Assembly: GCA_947503555.1 (NCBI GenBank)
Contig: CANNEE010000012.1
Location: 62,001 to 126,000, forward strand
Source: an uncultured Shewanella sp.
GTDB taxonomy: Bacteria > Pseudomonadota > Gammaproteobacteria > Enterobacterales > Shewanellaceae
Reading direction: 5' to 3'
DNA length: 64,000 bases
Part shown: in pieces, positions 1 to 8,744 of the stretch
How the letters are laid out: each line of letters starts with the position of its first letter
Position numbering within the stretch: position 1 is the first letter of the stretch
Made by a program: the position numbers and the translations under genes
Notes under the pieces: model-generated
Database searches by the model: none
Seen by the model: the letters and a program-made list of their open reading frames with translations, nothing else
What the model was told of the DNA's origin: nothing

Positions 1-3000
1 AGGCTTTTGGATCTCACTTCCCACACCGCTTGATAGCAAAATAGGAATCAGCCCCAAAGCTGAGGTCAAAGCCGTCATTAACACAGGACGTAAACGCCCG
101 ACTGTCCCCTCGTACACACAGTCAAACAACGGCTCGCCAGTTTGACGACGCTGATTAATCGCATCCACCAGCACCACCCCATTAAGAACCGCCACTCCGA
201 ATAAAGTGATAAAACCGATGGAGCTAGGCACAGACAGATAGGTGCCAGTGACATAAAGCGCAACCACACCACCAATCAAGGCTAATGGCACATTGGCCAT
301 AATCAAGGCCACCTGTTTAATTGAGCCAAATGAGAAATAGAGCAGCAATGCAATCAGCGTAATTGAGATAGGCACCACTAGCATGAGTTTCTGCTGCGCT
401 CTTTGTTGATTCTCATACTGGCCTCCCACCACTAGCGTATAACCCGGTGGTAAGTCAGCTTGTGGCACAAGAGCATAGATATCCTTCACCACAGAGCCCA
501 TATCTCGCCCCGACACATTGGCCTGTACTACCACTCGGCGCTGCACATCATCACGACGAATATTGGGCGGCGCCATCTCTATCTCCACATCGGCGACGTC
601 ACCCAGACGTACTAGGGTGCCGTTAGCACCGGTTAACAATATATCTTTTAGCACATCTGGCGAGCTACGATGCTGCTTGGCAAAGCGCACATGGATATCG
701 TATCTAGCGTTGCCATCTATCACCTGCCCAGCACTGACACCACCTATCCCCTGACTCACTAAATTCATAATGTCATCGACATTTAAGCCATAGCGAGCCA
801 GCATATTCCGTTTAGGTCTCACCACCAGCTGAGCTTCACCGCTTACCTGTTCTAAGGAGACTCCAACCGTCCCCTCGATGGCTGACACTAGCTCGGTGAG
901 CTTTTGACCTTTTTCAGACAAAATATCCAGATCAGGACCAAATAACTTAATGGCCAGTTGCGCCTTCACGCCAGACAACAACTCATCGACTCGAGTGGCA
1001 ATAGGCTGAGAGAAGGTTAGCAGCAAACCAGGGTGCGCCGACAGCTTATGTTCCATCAGTTCCTGCAGCTCGATACGACTAGTGGCGGATGCCCACTGAT
1101 CAATTGGCTTAAGGCCGATATAGATTTCGATATTATTCACAGGCTCAGGGTCGCCACCTAACTCGGCGGCACCAATACGACTCAGTGCATACTCAACCTC
1201 GGGAAACTCAAGCAGCATTGCCTCAAGCTTAGGTGCAACATCAAGGGAAGTAGACAAGCTCGCCGTAGGCGCTAACGTCACCCGCAAGTTGATAGTGCCC
1301 TCTTCAAGCTCTGGCACAAACTCAGTCCCTAAACGCGGCAATAAACTCATAGTGGCCACAAATAGTGTGGCAGCCAAAAGCATCACAGTTCTTGGGCTGG
1401 TCATGACTCCCTTTAGCATCCAGCGATAGCCAGACTCAATAGGTCGTAATAAAAGACTTGATTTAGGAGTGACTCCAGATTTAAACAGGTATACAGCGAT
1501 AGCAGGTACTGCCACTAGAGCCACAACTAGGGCTGACATCATAGCCAATATGATGCTCGTCGCCATAGGCTGGAATAACTTGCCCTCCACTCCCTCTAAG
1601 GTAAACAGAGGCGCAAACACCACAATGATAATGGCAGTCGCAAAAAAGATGGGACTACACACCTCTTTGGCCGCATTCAGTACTTGTGAGTCAATACGTT
1701 TTGATGGCTGCTCCTCATCCGCTTGCTCTGTTTGAGCACGACTCAGGTGCTTAAAGATGTTTTCCACCATCACCACTGAGCCATCAACTAGCATACCGAT
1801 AGCGACCGCCAATCCCCCCAGAGACATGAGGTTGGCCGACATACCATAGTAAGACATGATTAACAGTGCCAAACCTATGGAGACAGGAATGGATAGCAGT
1901 ACCAGTAATGTCGCGCGAATATTGACTAAAAATAGCGCCAAGATCACCACAATAAATACAAACGCCATTAACAGCGCATCTCGCACCGTGGTAACCGCTT
2001 TATCCACAAGGTCTGCCTGATCATAGAAGACCTCAAAAGAGACCCCCTTAGGCAGTGCTTGTTCTATCAAACTAACTCTTGCTTCAATATCATCAATAGT
2101 CGCCTTAGTGTTAGCCCCAATGCGTTTAAGCACCACACCTGCAACCACCTCACCGAGATTTTGCGCCTGTCCCTGCTCATCTCTACGCGTCATGGTCACA
2201 GCGCCAACACGGATCTCGCCGCCAAAGTCCACCTTTGCCACATCACTAATGCGCACAGGCGTGCCATTTATCTCGGCAATGGAGATCTGGCCAATCGCTT
2301 TTAAGCCTGCACTGCCAGTCGGTAGCAAGCCATAACCGCGTACGACTAATTGCTCTTGGCCTTGGTCCATAAACCAACCACCCGAATTACGATTATTTTG
2401 CTCTAAAGCAGATGTAACTTGGGATAGACTTAAGCCATAGCTGCGCAGCAGATTAGGATCTAACTGCACCTGATATTGACGCACTTCGCCGCCAAAGGAG
2501 AGAACATCGGTGACGCCAGAGACAGGCATCATGACTAGCTTGACCAAATAATCATTGATGCTTCTTAGCTCTGCAGCACTGACCCCTGACTCAGGTTCGG
2601 CGCGTAAAATGTATTGGTAGACTTGACCTAGGCCTGAGCTATTGGGTCCCATTTCCGGTGTACCGACACCTGATGGGATCATCTCCCTTGCCGCCTGCAA
2701 TTGAGTGAACACTTGCTGACGTGCAAAATAGATATCTGTGCCCTCTTCAAACACCACGGTCACCACAGAGAGACCAGTACGAGATAAAGAGCGAACCTGA
2801 GTCACACTTGGCAGCGCATACATAGCAGACTCAACCGGATAACTGATCAACTTTTCCACCTCTTCGGCGGCAAGCCCTTGAGCCTGAGTATTTACAGTCA
2901 CCTGAACATTGGTGACATCAGGAAAGGCGTCGAGATTCAGCTTAGGCAGCATGGTAATGCTAGCCGCTATTGCTAGTAACAGCCCTAATACAACAAGTAA

Positions 3001-3039
3001 ACGATTGGCAATCGCACCTGCAATTATTCTTTGTAACAT
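1..3039 (-). CDS. CzcA/CusA-family heavy-metal RND efflux pump (3' end outside window)
   Basis: Inner-membrane proton-driven RND transporter that exports metal cations through a tripartite complex with a periplasmic adaptor and an outer-membrane channel. I translated the minus strand from an ATG at 3039; the frame stays open to position 1, giving 1013 codons. The family usually has about 1030-1060 residues, so only the last part of the final membrane domain is missing. Visible signatures are the N-terminal helix, DAFPDVTNVQV, the central LVDGSVVMVEN segment in the proton-relay helix, and FGVAVLNGVVLV near the end. A GGGAG ribosome site precedes the start, 12 bp after the adaptor gene, so the two are co-transcribed. 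The exact metal (Cu/Ag or Zn/Co/Cd) cannot be read from sequence alone. Confidence 0.92.
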   Translation of the reverse strand, partial: MLQRIIAGAIANRLLVVLGLLLAIAASITMLPKLNLDAFPDVTNVQVTVNTQAQGLAAEEVEKLISYPVESAMYALPSVTQVRSLSRTGLSVVTVVFEEGTDIYFARQQVFTQLQAAREMIPSGVGTPEMGPNSSGLGQVYQYILRAEPESGVSAAELRSINDYLVKLVMMPVSGVTDVLSFGGEVRQYQVQLDPNLLRSYGLSLSQVTSALEQNNRNSGGWFMDQGQEQLVVRGYGLLPTGSAGLKAIGQISIAEINGTPVRISDVAKVDFGGEIRVGAVTMTRRDEQGQAQNLGEVVAGVVLKRIGANTKATIDDIEARVSLIEQALPKGVSFEVFYDQADLVDKAVTTVRDALLMAFVFIVVILALFLVNIRATLLVLLSIPVSIGLALLIMSYYGMSANLMSLGGLAVAIGMLVDGSVVMVENIFKHLSRAQTEQADEEQPSKRIDSQVLNAAKEVCSPIFFATAIIIVVFAPLFTLEGVEGKLFQPMATSIILAMMSALVVALVAVPAIAVYLFKSGVTPKSSLLLRPIESGYRWMLKGVMTSPRTVMLLAATLFVATMSLLPRLGTEFVPELEEGTINLRVTLAPTASLSTSLDVAPKLEAMLLEFPEVEYALSRIGAAELGGDPEPVNNIEIYIGLKPIDQWASATSRIELQELMEHKLSAHPGLLLTFSQPIATRVDELLSGVKAQLAIKLFGPDLDILSEKGQKLTELVSAIEGTVGVSLEQVSGEAQLVVRPKRNMLARYGLNVDDIMNLVSQGIGGVSAGQVIDGNARYDIHVRFAKQHRSSPDVLKDILLTGANGTLVRLGDVADVEIEMAPPNIRRDDVQRRVVVQANVSGRDMGSVVKDIYALVPQADLPPGYTLVVGGQYENQQRAQQKLMLVVPISITLIALLLYFSFGSIKQVALIMANVPLALIGGVVALYVTGTYLSVPSSIGFITLFGVAVLNGVVLVDAINQRRQTGEPLFDCVYEGTVGRLRPVLMTALTSALGLIPILLSSGVGSEIQKP

Positions 3040-3051
3040 TGCAGCTTCTCC

Positions 3052-4416
3052 CTAATGGGCATGAATATCAAAGCCAGACTTAGCCTGCTCTGATGCTAGG
3101 AAAAAAGCGCCTGAGACCACTAACTTAGCGTCGCCCGCGACACCTTGAACTAGATTCATCCCACGCTGACGCTCGATAACTTGCACTTCAACGGCTTCAA
3201 AGCCTGTTTCTTTCAATATAAATACCTGCCAGTCTCCATCACCGCTACGAGTTAATGCAGCATCGGGCACTACCACTCCAGCTTGCCCTTTACCCACAAA
3301 AGGCAGATACAGCTCAGCAAACTGGCCAGCATGTAGCTCATGATCTGGGTTTTTCATGCGAACTAATACCGACTCGGTGCGCGTCTTAGGGTCGACTTCA
3401 TGGCCGCGACCTATGATCTCTCCTTGAATCACACTCTTCCCCACATGAACCATGGCAGGGCTACCTATCTTGATATGTTCAGCCTGTGTAGGAGTGAGCT
3501 GCGCTTCCACCCAAAGGTATGACTCGTCGGTTAATTGCAGTAAGTGAGTACCCGCTTCAACCACTTGACCTAATACAGCAGCTTCCTGCTGCACTCGTCC
3601 AGAAATCGGCGCCAATAGTTGATAGCGACCAATCGCGCTAGGGTTAGATTCCAAAGCGGCAATCTGCTTAAACGTCATCCCCATCGACATCAGAATTGCA
3701 CGCTTAAGTTCAGCATCCACTTCCGCCTGCATTCGACGGCTAGCACTGACCGCACTTTTGCTCATGCGCTTAACTCGACTCCACTCAGCCGAGGCATTGA
3801 TAAAATCAGCCTGCGCCTTGGCAACCGCAGAGCCGCCAAGTGTTAGTAAGGGCTGGCCTTTCACTACATTCTGGCCAGGAACGACATGACGAGCCTGAAC
3901 CAATACATCCACTTGAGGAGCAATTGATACTGTTCTATCTCTATCCACTGCTAATGCTGCTGTCGCCACCGCATTCAAACTAAAGTTTTGTTCTGCCAAA
4001 GAGAGGATCTTGATACCGGCAAGGGATTGTTGCTGCTCGGAAAGCACTAGCGGCTCATCACTGTGTCCACCATCTTCTCCATGAGCATGGCCGTGTTCTT
4101 CCTCTACAGCTTCAGCCTGGTCACTCTGGTCATCTTCGTCATGCTCATGCTCATGCTCATGCTCATGCTCATGCTCATGCTCATCATGGGACGAAATACT
4201 TATCTCATCGTCAAAGTGCAGCTCATGCTCTGCAGAGCTATGGCCATCAGCTGACGCTTGAGTTTGCAGATCTTGCGTCATCTCATGGCTATGTTGATGC
4301 TCACCCTGCTGGCCATCATCGGCCAACACTGATAAAGGGAGCAGTGATAAGGGGGTTAGTGTCACTGCGCCAATGAGGGGCAATCCCCCTAAACAAGACT
4401 TAAATATTTTTTTCAT
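3052..4416 (-). CDS. Periplasmic adaptor (membrane fusion) protein of metal RND efflux, CzcB/CusB type
   Basis: Links the RND pump to the outer-membrane channel. I prefer the start at 4416 (454 aa), because MKKIFKSCLGG begins a normal signal peptide ending near VLADD; an upstream ATG at 4446 would add 10 residues in front of it. No start has a clear ribosome site. After the signal peptide comes a region very rich in His, Asp and Glu (about residues 15-110), including a run of alternating His-Glu coded by a perfect tandem hexanucleotide. This is a likely metal-sensing or metal-buffering arm. The rest has the usual barrel-sandwich hybrid, helical hairpin and beta-barrel order (for example LLAPISGRVQQEAAVLGQVV). 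It sits 12 bp upstream of the pump gene. Confidence 0.9.
   Translation of the reverse strand: MKKIFKSCLGGLPLIGAVTLTPLSLLPLSVLADDGQQGEHQHSHEMTQDLQTQASADGHSSAEHELHFDDEISISSHDEHEHEHEHEHEHEHDEDDQSDQAEAVEEEHGHAHGEDGGHSDEPLVLSEQQQSLAGIKILSLAEQNFSLNAVATAALAVDRDRTVSIAPQVDVLVQARHVVPGQNVVKGQPLLTLGGSAVAKAQADFINASAEWSRVKRMSKSAVSASRRMQAEVDAELKRAILMSMGMTFKQIAALESNPSAIGRYQLLAPISGRVQQEAAVLGQVVEAGTHLLQLTDESYLWVEAQLTPTQAEHIKIGSPAMVHVGKSVIQGEIIGRGHEVDPKTRTESVLVRMKNPDHELHAGQFAELYLPFVGKGQAGVVVPDAALTRSGDGDWQVFILKETGFEAVEVQVIERQRGMNLVQGVAGDAKLVVSGAFFLASEQAKSGFDIHAH
4141..4182. repeat. Perfect 7-copy hexanucleotide tandem repeat inside the adaptor gene
   Basis: Seven uninterrupted copies of ATGCTC on the plus strand. 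On the coding (minus) strand they specify alternating Glu-His codons. The unit is a multiple of three, so slippage would change the length of the metal-binding run without breaking the frame. Confidence 0.95.
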
Positions 4417-4710
4417 TGTTTTGCTATCCACAACTAAGTAACTCATTACTGAGTCAACTAAATGAATAGATTTGATGTCAGGCAGGCGTAAACCAAGCGC
4501 CTTTGGCTATGGAAGTAGCAGGGCAATTTCAGTAAATAGCCTATGGTTCAAACAGCTCAAAGAGCTTTGGGTCCATATACTGCCACTACTGCATAGCACA
4601 ACTCAGTACAGTGGCTTTCAATGCGATGATATTTGAATCAGCATTGAGCATCGGGAAGACGAAAAAAGCCAGACATCAAACCAAATTAATTTATGTTTTA
4701 GATGGTTAGC

Positions 4711-5124
4711 CTAAGCAATAGGAGGGCGGTAGTTAGGGCTCAACTCTGGCGGAAAGTAATGAGAGTCGATATCAAGAAACAGATCCGTTAGCGGCTCTGA
4801 GGCAATGATCATAGTCTGAGTTACCAGCGAGGCATGACCACCATGACACTGACAGTCAAGACAAAGGTCGTACTCTTCAATATCACTGATAATATGTTGA
4901 TGGTTAGCACTCTGAATTAACTCTTCGGTGCATTGCGCAATACTGGTTACTTCGGCAGTAAATTGCAGATGCGCGTGATTACGAGCCTCTTCTTGCTCAT
5001 TGCCTTGATGTAATTGATGGGCACCAAAACCTGTGCCCGCAAACTGCAGCAGAACAAGGGCTAGAGTGAGCTTAGCTATGATTTGATAAGCTTGGTGCAA
5101 CAATCGACTCAAAAGTAATCTCAA
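4711..5124 (-). CDS. Small Cys/His-containing exported protein in the metal-efflux operon
   Basis: About 137 aa. It has a hydrophobic N-terminal segment (about residues 15-35), several histidines, a central CLDCQCHGGH motif suited to metal binding, and a C-terminus ending in NYRPPIA. I do not recognise a named family with certainty. Small periplasmic proteins of this kind sit beside czc/cus genes in other proteobacteria (CzcI-like), and the location upstream of the adaptor gene on the same strand supports a metal-linked role. The start is uncertain: only TTG codons are available (5124 is the longest) and none has a clear ribosome site. No outer-membrane factor gene (CzcC type) lies between it and the adaptor gene. 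Confidence 0.6.
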   Translation of the reverse strand: MRLLLSRLLHQAYQIIAKLTLALVLLQFAGTGFGAHQLHQGNEQEEARNHAHLQFTAEVTSIAQCTEELIQSANHQHIISDIEEYDLCLDCQCHGGHASLVTQTMIIASEPLTDLFLDIDSHYFPPELSPNYRPPIA

Positions 5125-5253
5125 AAAGGTTGAAAGTCAGGGCTAAAGCCAGTGGCAGAACAGTTGAAACTTCTGACTTAATGGCTGAGCAGCAGTTATC
5201 TTTACGACAACACAAGCTAGCTTAAGTTTCAGCCCTAGAGATAGCAACCAAAT

Positions 5254-5430
5254 TTACTTAAAAACGCAGTGCTTGGCATAATCTGCCGCTTCATTGGCAG
5301 TCCAGTCACCCTTTGGCTTCTCTTTCATCTGCTTACACCAAGCTTCACTACCGACCTCTGGCGCACAGGCAGTTAAGCCAACAACAAATATGCTTGCCAA
5401 TAATAGAGATACACTCTTCTTTACAGACAT
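5254..5430 (-). CDS. Small DUF3012-type lipoprotein
   Basis: A 58-aa protein found by reading the minus strand from the ATG at 5430. It begins MSVKKSVSLLLASIFVVG and has a lipobox LTAC, so it should be cleaved and lipidated. The mature part (CAPEVGSEAWCKQM, then KPKGDWTANEAADYAKHC) matches my memory of the DUF3012 family of short lipoproteins in Shewanella and Vibrio. Two further cysteines could form a disulfide. Function unknown. It stands alone, followed toward lower coordinates by the efflux genes. Confidence 0.8.
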   Translation of the reverse strand: MSVKKSVSLLLASIFVVGLTACAPEVGSEAWCKQMKEKPKGDWTANEAADYAKHCVFK

Positions 5431-5513
5431 AAAACCACTCCAATTAATTTATCGTGTTAAGTTACCGCCGAGCATTATAGAGTATAACGCTCGGTTTATG
5501 TTAGCTCGGCAGA

Positions 5514-5888
5514 CTATCTCACGATTGAGCGCTTTCTAATCCAATCGATAGCCGCTTGCTTCTGCTCTAATGGGAACCAGGCCACTTCGCCTTGCATAAA
5601 TGGCCCCAAAAGACGAATGCTATTGCCCATCCAATCTGGGCCGCCGACCAAAACTAAAGCATCAAAGCTAGGTAATTGAACCTCACCACTGCCCGTCAGC
5701 GATTTATGCTCCCAACCTTCAAGTAGCACATCAGCTTCAATATACATGCATACCTGATCCCAATTTTGCTTATAACTTTTAATAGCTGGCTGCAGTCGAG
5801 TGCGATAATCCCGCGATGACAGACGACCACTGGCAAAAAGGCTGATCACCCCTTTCGAAATATCAGGGATTTGGCATAACATAGACAT
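5514..5888 (-). CDS. SpoIIAA-like (STAS/SEC14-type) domain protein
   Basis: A 124-aa soluble protein with alternating strands and helices. It includes GVISLFASGRLSSRDY near the start, MYIEADVLLEGWE in the middle and a C-terminal WFPLEQKQAAIDWI helix. This pattern fits the SpoIIAA-like family of bacterial stand-alone STAS-fold proteins (about 120 aa), whose role is poorly known. It is divergent from arfB, with about 110 bp between the starts. No operon partner is visible. Confidence 0.7.
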   Translation of the reverse strand: MSMLCQIPDISKGVISLFASGRLSSRDYRTRLQPAIKSYKQNWDQVCMYIEADVLLEGWEHKSLTGSGEVQLPSFDALVLVGGPDWMGNSIRLLGPFMQGEVAWFPLEQKQAAIDWIRKRSIVR

Positions 5889-6001
5889 ACTCCATTCAAG
5901 CTGACCTTTAGGTCAAAACCGCTTGATATTAACAGACGGACTTCACTTTTTCGGCAATAAGCGTTAAGTGGAGTCAAAAAATAAAAACGCTTAAGTTTGC
6001 C

Positions 6002-6418
6002 ATGATAAAAATATCTAACAGTGTGTTCCTTCAAGAAAATGAAATTGAGTGGCAATTTATTCGCTCAAGCGGTGCAGGTGGTCAGAATGTCAACAAGGTT
6101 TCGACTGCGGCGCAGCTAATTTTTGATATTAAGCAATCGTCCCTGCCCGATTTCTATAAACAGAAACTCTCAAGTAAGGCAGATCACCGCATCACTAAAA
6201 GCGGCAAAATCATCATTAAATGTCAGCAGAGTAGAAGTCAGGACTTTAATCGCCAGCAGGCCTTAGAGCAGTTTATTGAGCTTGTTACCAGTGTCACTAA
6301 AGTTGCCAAGAAGCGTATTGCCACTAAGCCGACTAAAAACAGCCAGAAGCGCCGCGTCGATGCCAAGAAACAGCGGGGGGCTACCAAGGCTTTAAGACAA
6401 AACAAGCCAAGTTACTAG
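6002..6418 (+). CDS. arfB: Alternative ribosome-rescue factor B (peptidyl-tRNA hydrolase)
   Basis: Releases nascent chains from ribosomes stalled without a stop codon. The 138-aa size matches the family (YaeJ, about 140 aa). The catalytic GGQ lies at about residues 26-28 within SSGAGGQNVNKVST. The C-terminal tail is rich in Lys and Arg (KKRIATKPTKNSQKRR, then AKKQRGATKALRQ), as needed to enter the mRNA channel. It lacks the codon-recognition domains of RF1/RF2. Monocistronic, divergent from the SpoIIAA-like gene. Confidence 0.93.
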   Translation: MIKISNSVFLQENEIEWQFIRSSGAGGQNVNKVSTAAQLIFDIKQSSLPDFYKQKLSSKADHRITKSGKIIIKCQQSRSQDFNRQQALEQFIELVTSVTKVAKKRIATKPTKNSQKRRVDAKKQRGATKALRQNKPSY

Positions 6419-6560
6419 AAAAAGGCCTACTGCGACTAGCTATCGTACGCGTTCACCTTATGTAACACCTTGATAATCAGTATTAAGCCCCAATTAAATC
6501 ACTCAAAGGAACACTAATTCAGCCACAACTGTTCTAATCAAAATACGCTAAGGAAAAGCC

Positions 6561-6998
6561 ATGAAGATTTCACTTTGCCCTGTCGATAAAAGCAACTATG
6601 AAGCAGTTTGCGATCTTGAAGTACGCGAGGATCAAGAGGATTACGTCGCCAGTAATATGTGGTCTCTTGTTGAAGCTCAATTCAACTCAGGCTATGAAAC
6701 TCGCGCCATCAGCTGTGATGACAAGGTAGTGGGCTTTCTGATGTGGGTGCAAGAAACCTCAGATAAAACCGCTATTTGGCGCTTTATGTTAGACATAAAG
6801 CACCAAAATAAAGGCATAGGTCGCCAAGCCTTAGCTCAAGCTATTGAACAGATAAAACAGACACCCGAATTGAAACAGATAGAGATCTGCTACAACCCAA
6901 ATAATCCAGTCGCCAAAGATTTTTATTCTAGCTTTGGTTTCGTCGAAATTGGAATGGATGACGATGATGAAGATATGTTGGCCATTATCAAATTATAA
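6561..6998 (+). CDS. GNAT-family N-acetyltransferase
   Basis: A 145-aa single-domain acetyltransferase using acetyl-CoA. The acetyl-CoA pyrophosphate loop (motif A) is visible as HQNKGIGRQALAQAI at about residues 91-105, and the C-terminal NPNNPVAKDFYSSFGF segment is typical of motif B. The overall pattern resembles polyamine or spermine-type GNATs (BltD/SpeG-like), but the substrate cannot be assigned. An AAGGA ribosome site lies a few bases before the ATG. No co-transcribed neighbour. Confidence 0.85.
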   Translation: MKISLCPVDKSNYEAVCDLEVREDQEDYVASNMWSLVEAQFNSGYETRAISCDDKVVGFLMWVQETSDKTAIWRFMLDIKHQNKGIGRQALAQAIEQIKQTPELKQIEICYNPNNPVAKDFYSSFGFVEIGMDDDDEDMLAIIKL

Positions 6999-7121
6999 GC
7001 AGCGATAAAAGGTGAAAGAATGACAACTAGTTCACGAAATAAATCAACCATATAGAAAACAAAAACCGGAGATGCTTATACTGACGAAATACATCTTAGC
7101 TAGATCATCCGAGCCCTAATC

Positions 7122-7622
7122 ATGGAACTAAACGTAAAAAACTTGTCGACATTAGAGTTGGTAGAAGCCTTAGACAAATATCCTCAAAATGAATATCCAA
7201 AACTTCATTCTGAAATATGTCTAGAAATGACAGCGAGGAGAAACACTTTACAGCAAGAGGTGTTAGAGGAAGAGGTACAAACCAAGCACCTAGGTAGTAG
7301 CTTTATCACCAATTGGGAAAAGAAAAAAAAGCTCATGACTCTTGGTTTTGGACTCTTAATCATTCTATTAATATTACAGCTACTGGTCACTGAGCGCTCA
7401 ATTGGCTTTTCAGTCTTATTTGGTTGCTTCCTCATTAGCAGCTATCTTTTTAATGTTACAAAAATAAGCTATCTTCTCAAGCAAGATACTGTTATCAAAC
7501 GTCTTCATAACTGTAATGACCAGAAACAACTCACTAAAATACTACAAGGACCGTTTTACCTAAAAGCTTGTGAGATTTCAATCGCTATAGGGTTAGGAGC
7601 TGCTTATCTCTTTCTCGTTTAA
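7122..7622 (+). CDS. Hypothetical membrane protein
   Basis: A 166-aa protein I do not recognise. The N-terminal 65 residues look soluble and helical (ELVEALDKYPQNEYPKLHSE). Three hydrophobic segments follow, at about residues 68-88, 93-113 and 146-166. The first two form a hairpin after a KKKK patch, which suggests a cytoplasmic N-terminus. The ribosome site is weak. Flanks are non-coding on both sides, so there is no context clue. Confidence 0.55.
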   Translation: MELNVKNLSTLELVEALDKYPQNEYPKLHSEICLEMTARRNTLQQEVLEEEVQTKHLGSSFITNWEKKKKLMTLGFGLLIILLILQLLVTERSIGFSVLFGCFLISSYLFNVTKISYLLKQDTVIKRLHNCNDQKQLTKILQGPFYLKACEISIAIGLGAAYLFLV

Positions 7623-7815
7623 CCCTACTATCTACTCTTTCTAGTAATTTAAAGCTACTTACACAGCTAAATCTAGGTAACACAAAATGCAAGTTCTGTT
7701 ATCGCCAAATACACTTCAGCTATAGCTAAGGTCCTAAAAAATAGGTAACGTGTCGGTATAGTTCACGTACTCAAGCACGAAGTGCGTTACAGCATCAACA
7801 AGAGGGAGCCAATAC

Positions 7816-8259
7816 ATGAGTGAGCCAACCAAAATTTTGCTGATCAATGGGCCTAATTTAAACCTCCTCGGTCGTCGTGAACCCGATATCTATGGCGCAC
7901 AAACTCTGCAGCAAATTGTGGATGAGCTTAGCCAGAGTGCACAACAGATGGGTGTCGAATTAAGTCATAGTCAATCCAATGCTGAACATCTGTTAATCGA
8001 TGCAATTCATGCTACCGATGCCGACTTTATTATTATCAACCCAGCAGCTTTTACCCATACGAGTGTCGCACTAAGAGACGCACTGCTAGGTGTCGCCATT
8101 CCCTTTATCGAAGTGCACCTATCAAACGTCCACAGTCGTGAGCCTTTTCGTCAACACTCTTATCTCTCAGACAAGGCCGTTGGCGTTATCTGCGGCCTAG
8201 GGGCTCAAGGATATCAATTTGCACTGCAAGCTGCGGTTAACCAACTCAATAAAGGATAA
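7816..8259 (+). CDS. aroQ: Type II 3-dehydroquinate dehydratase
   Basis: Third step of the shikimate pathway: 3-dehydroquinate to 3-dehydroshikimate. The 147-aa length is standard. Signatures: [20 protein letters not shown] at the N-terminus with the lid tyrosine Tyr26, [16 protein letters not shown] in the middle, and [14 protein letters not shown] carrying the catalytic histidine. GAGGGAG precedes the ATG. It is followed 8 bp later by accB, a common arrangement in gammaproteobacteria. Confidence 0.95.
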   Translation: MSEPTKILLINGPNLNLLGRREPDIYGAQTLQQIVDELSQSAQQMGVELSHSQSNAEHLLIDAIHATDADFIIINPAAFTHTSVALRDALLGVAIPFIEVHLSNVHSREPFRQHSYLSDKAVGVICGLGAQGYQFALQAAVNQLNKG

Positions 8260-8267
8260 TTGTCATT

Positions 8268-8711
8268 ATGGCTATGGATATACGCAAAGTACGTAAGCTG
8301 ATTGAGCTAGTAAAAGAGTCTGGGATCAGTGAGCTTGAAATCACCGAAGGCGAGGATGCGGTTCGTATCTGTTTGAATAAGTCATCAACTCAAGCTATTC
8401 CTACTTACCATGTGGCACAAACTGAACCCGAAATAGCCGAATCCAGCAAACCACAGCCGGAGCAAGAGAGTGATGATGACAACATGCTGATCTCACCTAT
8501 GGTCGGCACCTTTTACTTAAGCCCAAGTCCAGAAGCTAAGCCTTTTGTGCAGCTGGGTGATAAGGTCAACGAAGGCGACACCCTGTGTGTGATTGAGGCG
8601 ATGAAGATGATGAATCAAATCATGGCCCATAAATCTGGCACCATTAGTAAAATATTTGTCGAAAGCGGTGATAGCGTCGAATTTGACCAAGCATTAATGT
8701 TAATTGATTAG
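8268..8711 (+). CDS. accB: Biotin carboxyl carrier protein of acetyl-CoA carboxylase
   Basis: Carries the CO2-loaded biotin between biotin carboxylase and carboxyltransferase for malonyl-CoA synthesis. The 147-aa protein has the N-terminal helix ([20 protein letters not shown]), an acidic linker (about 55-72) and the C-terminal biotinyl domain with EAMKMMN, biotinylated at Lys113. The linker is short and acidic rather than the Ala/Pro-rich linker of the usual Shewanella protein. With the unusual downstream SDR gene this suggests a second, divergent AccBC set. Between aroQ and accC, 33 bp upstream of the latter. Confidence 0.88.
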   Translation: MAMDIRKVRKLIELVKESGISELEITEGEDAVRICLNKSSTQAIPTYHVAQTEPEIAESSKPQPEQESDDDNMLISPMVGTFYLSPSPEAKPFVQLGDKVNEGDTLCVIEAMKMMNQIMAHKSGTISKIFVESGDSVEFDQALMLID

Positions 8712-8744
8712 CCTCCAGATAAACTTCTCTCAGAGAGGAAGACT

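Noticed and set aside
1-3039. Suspected broken RND pump gene, because no complete ORF was evident on this stretch
   Set aside because: Translating the minus strand shows one continuous frame from 3039 to 1; the gene is simply cut by the window edge.
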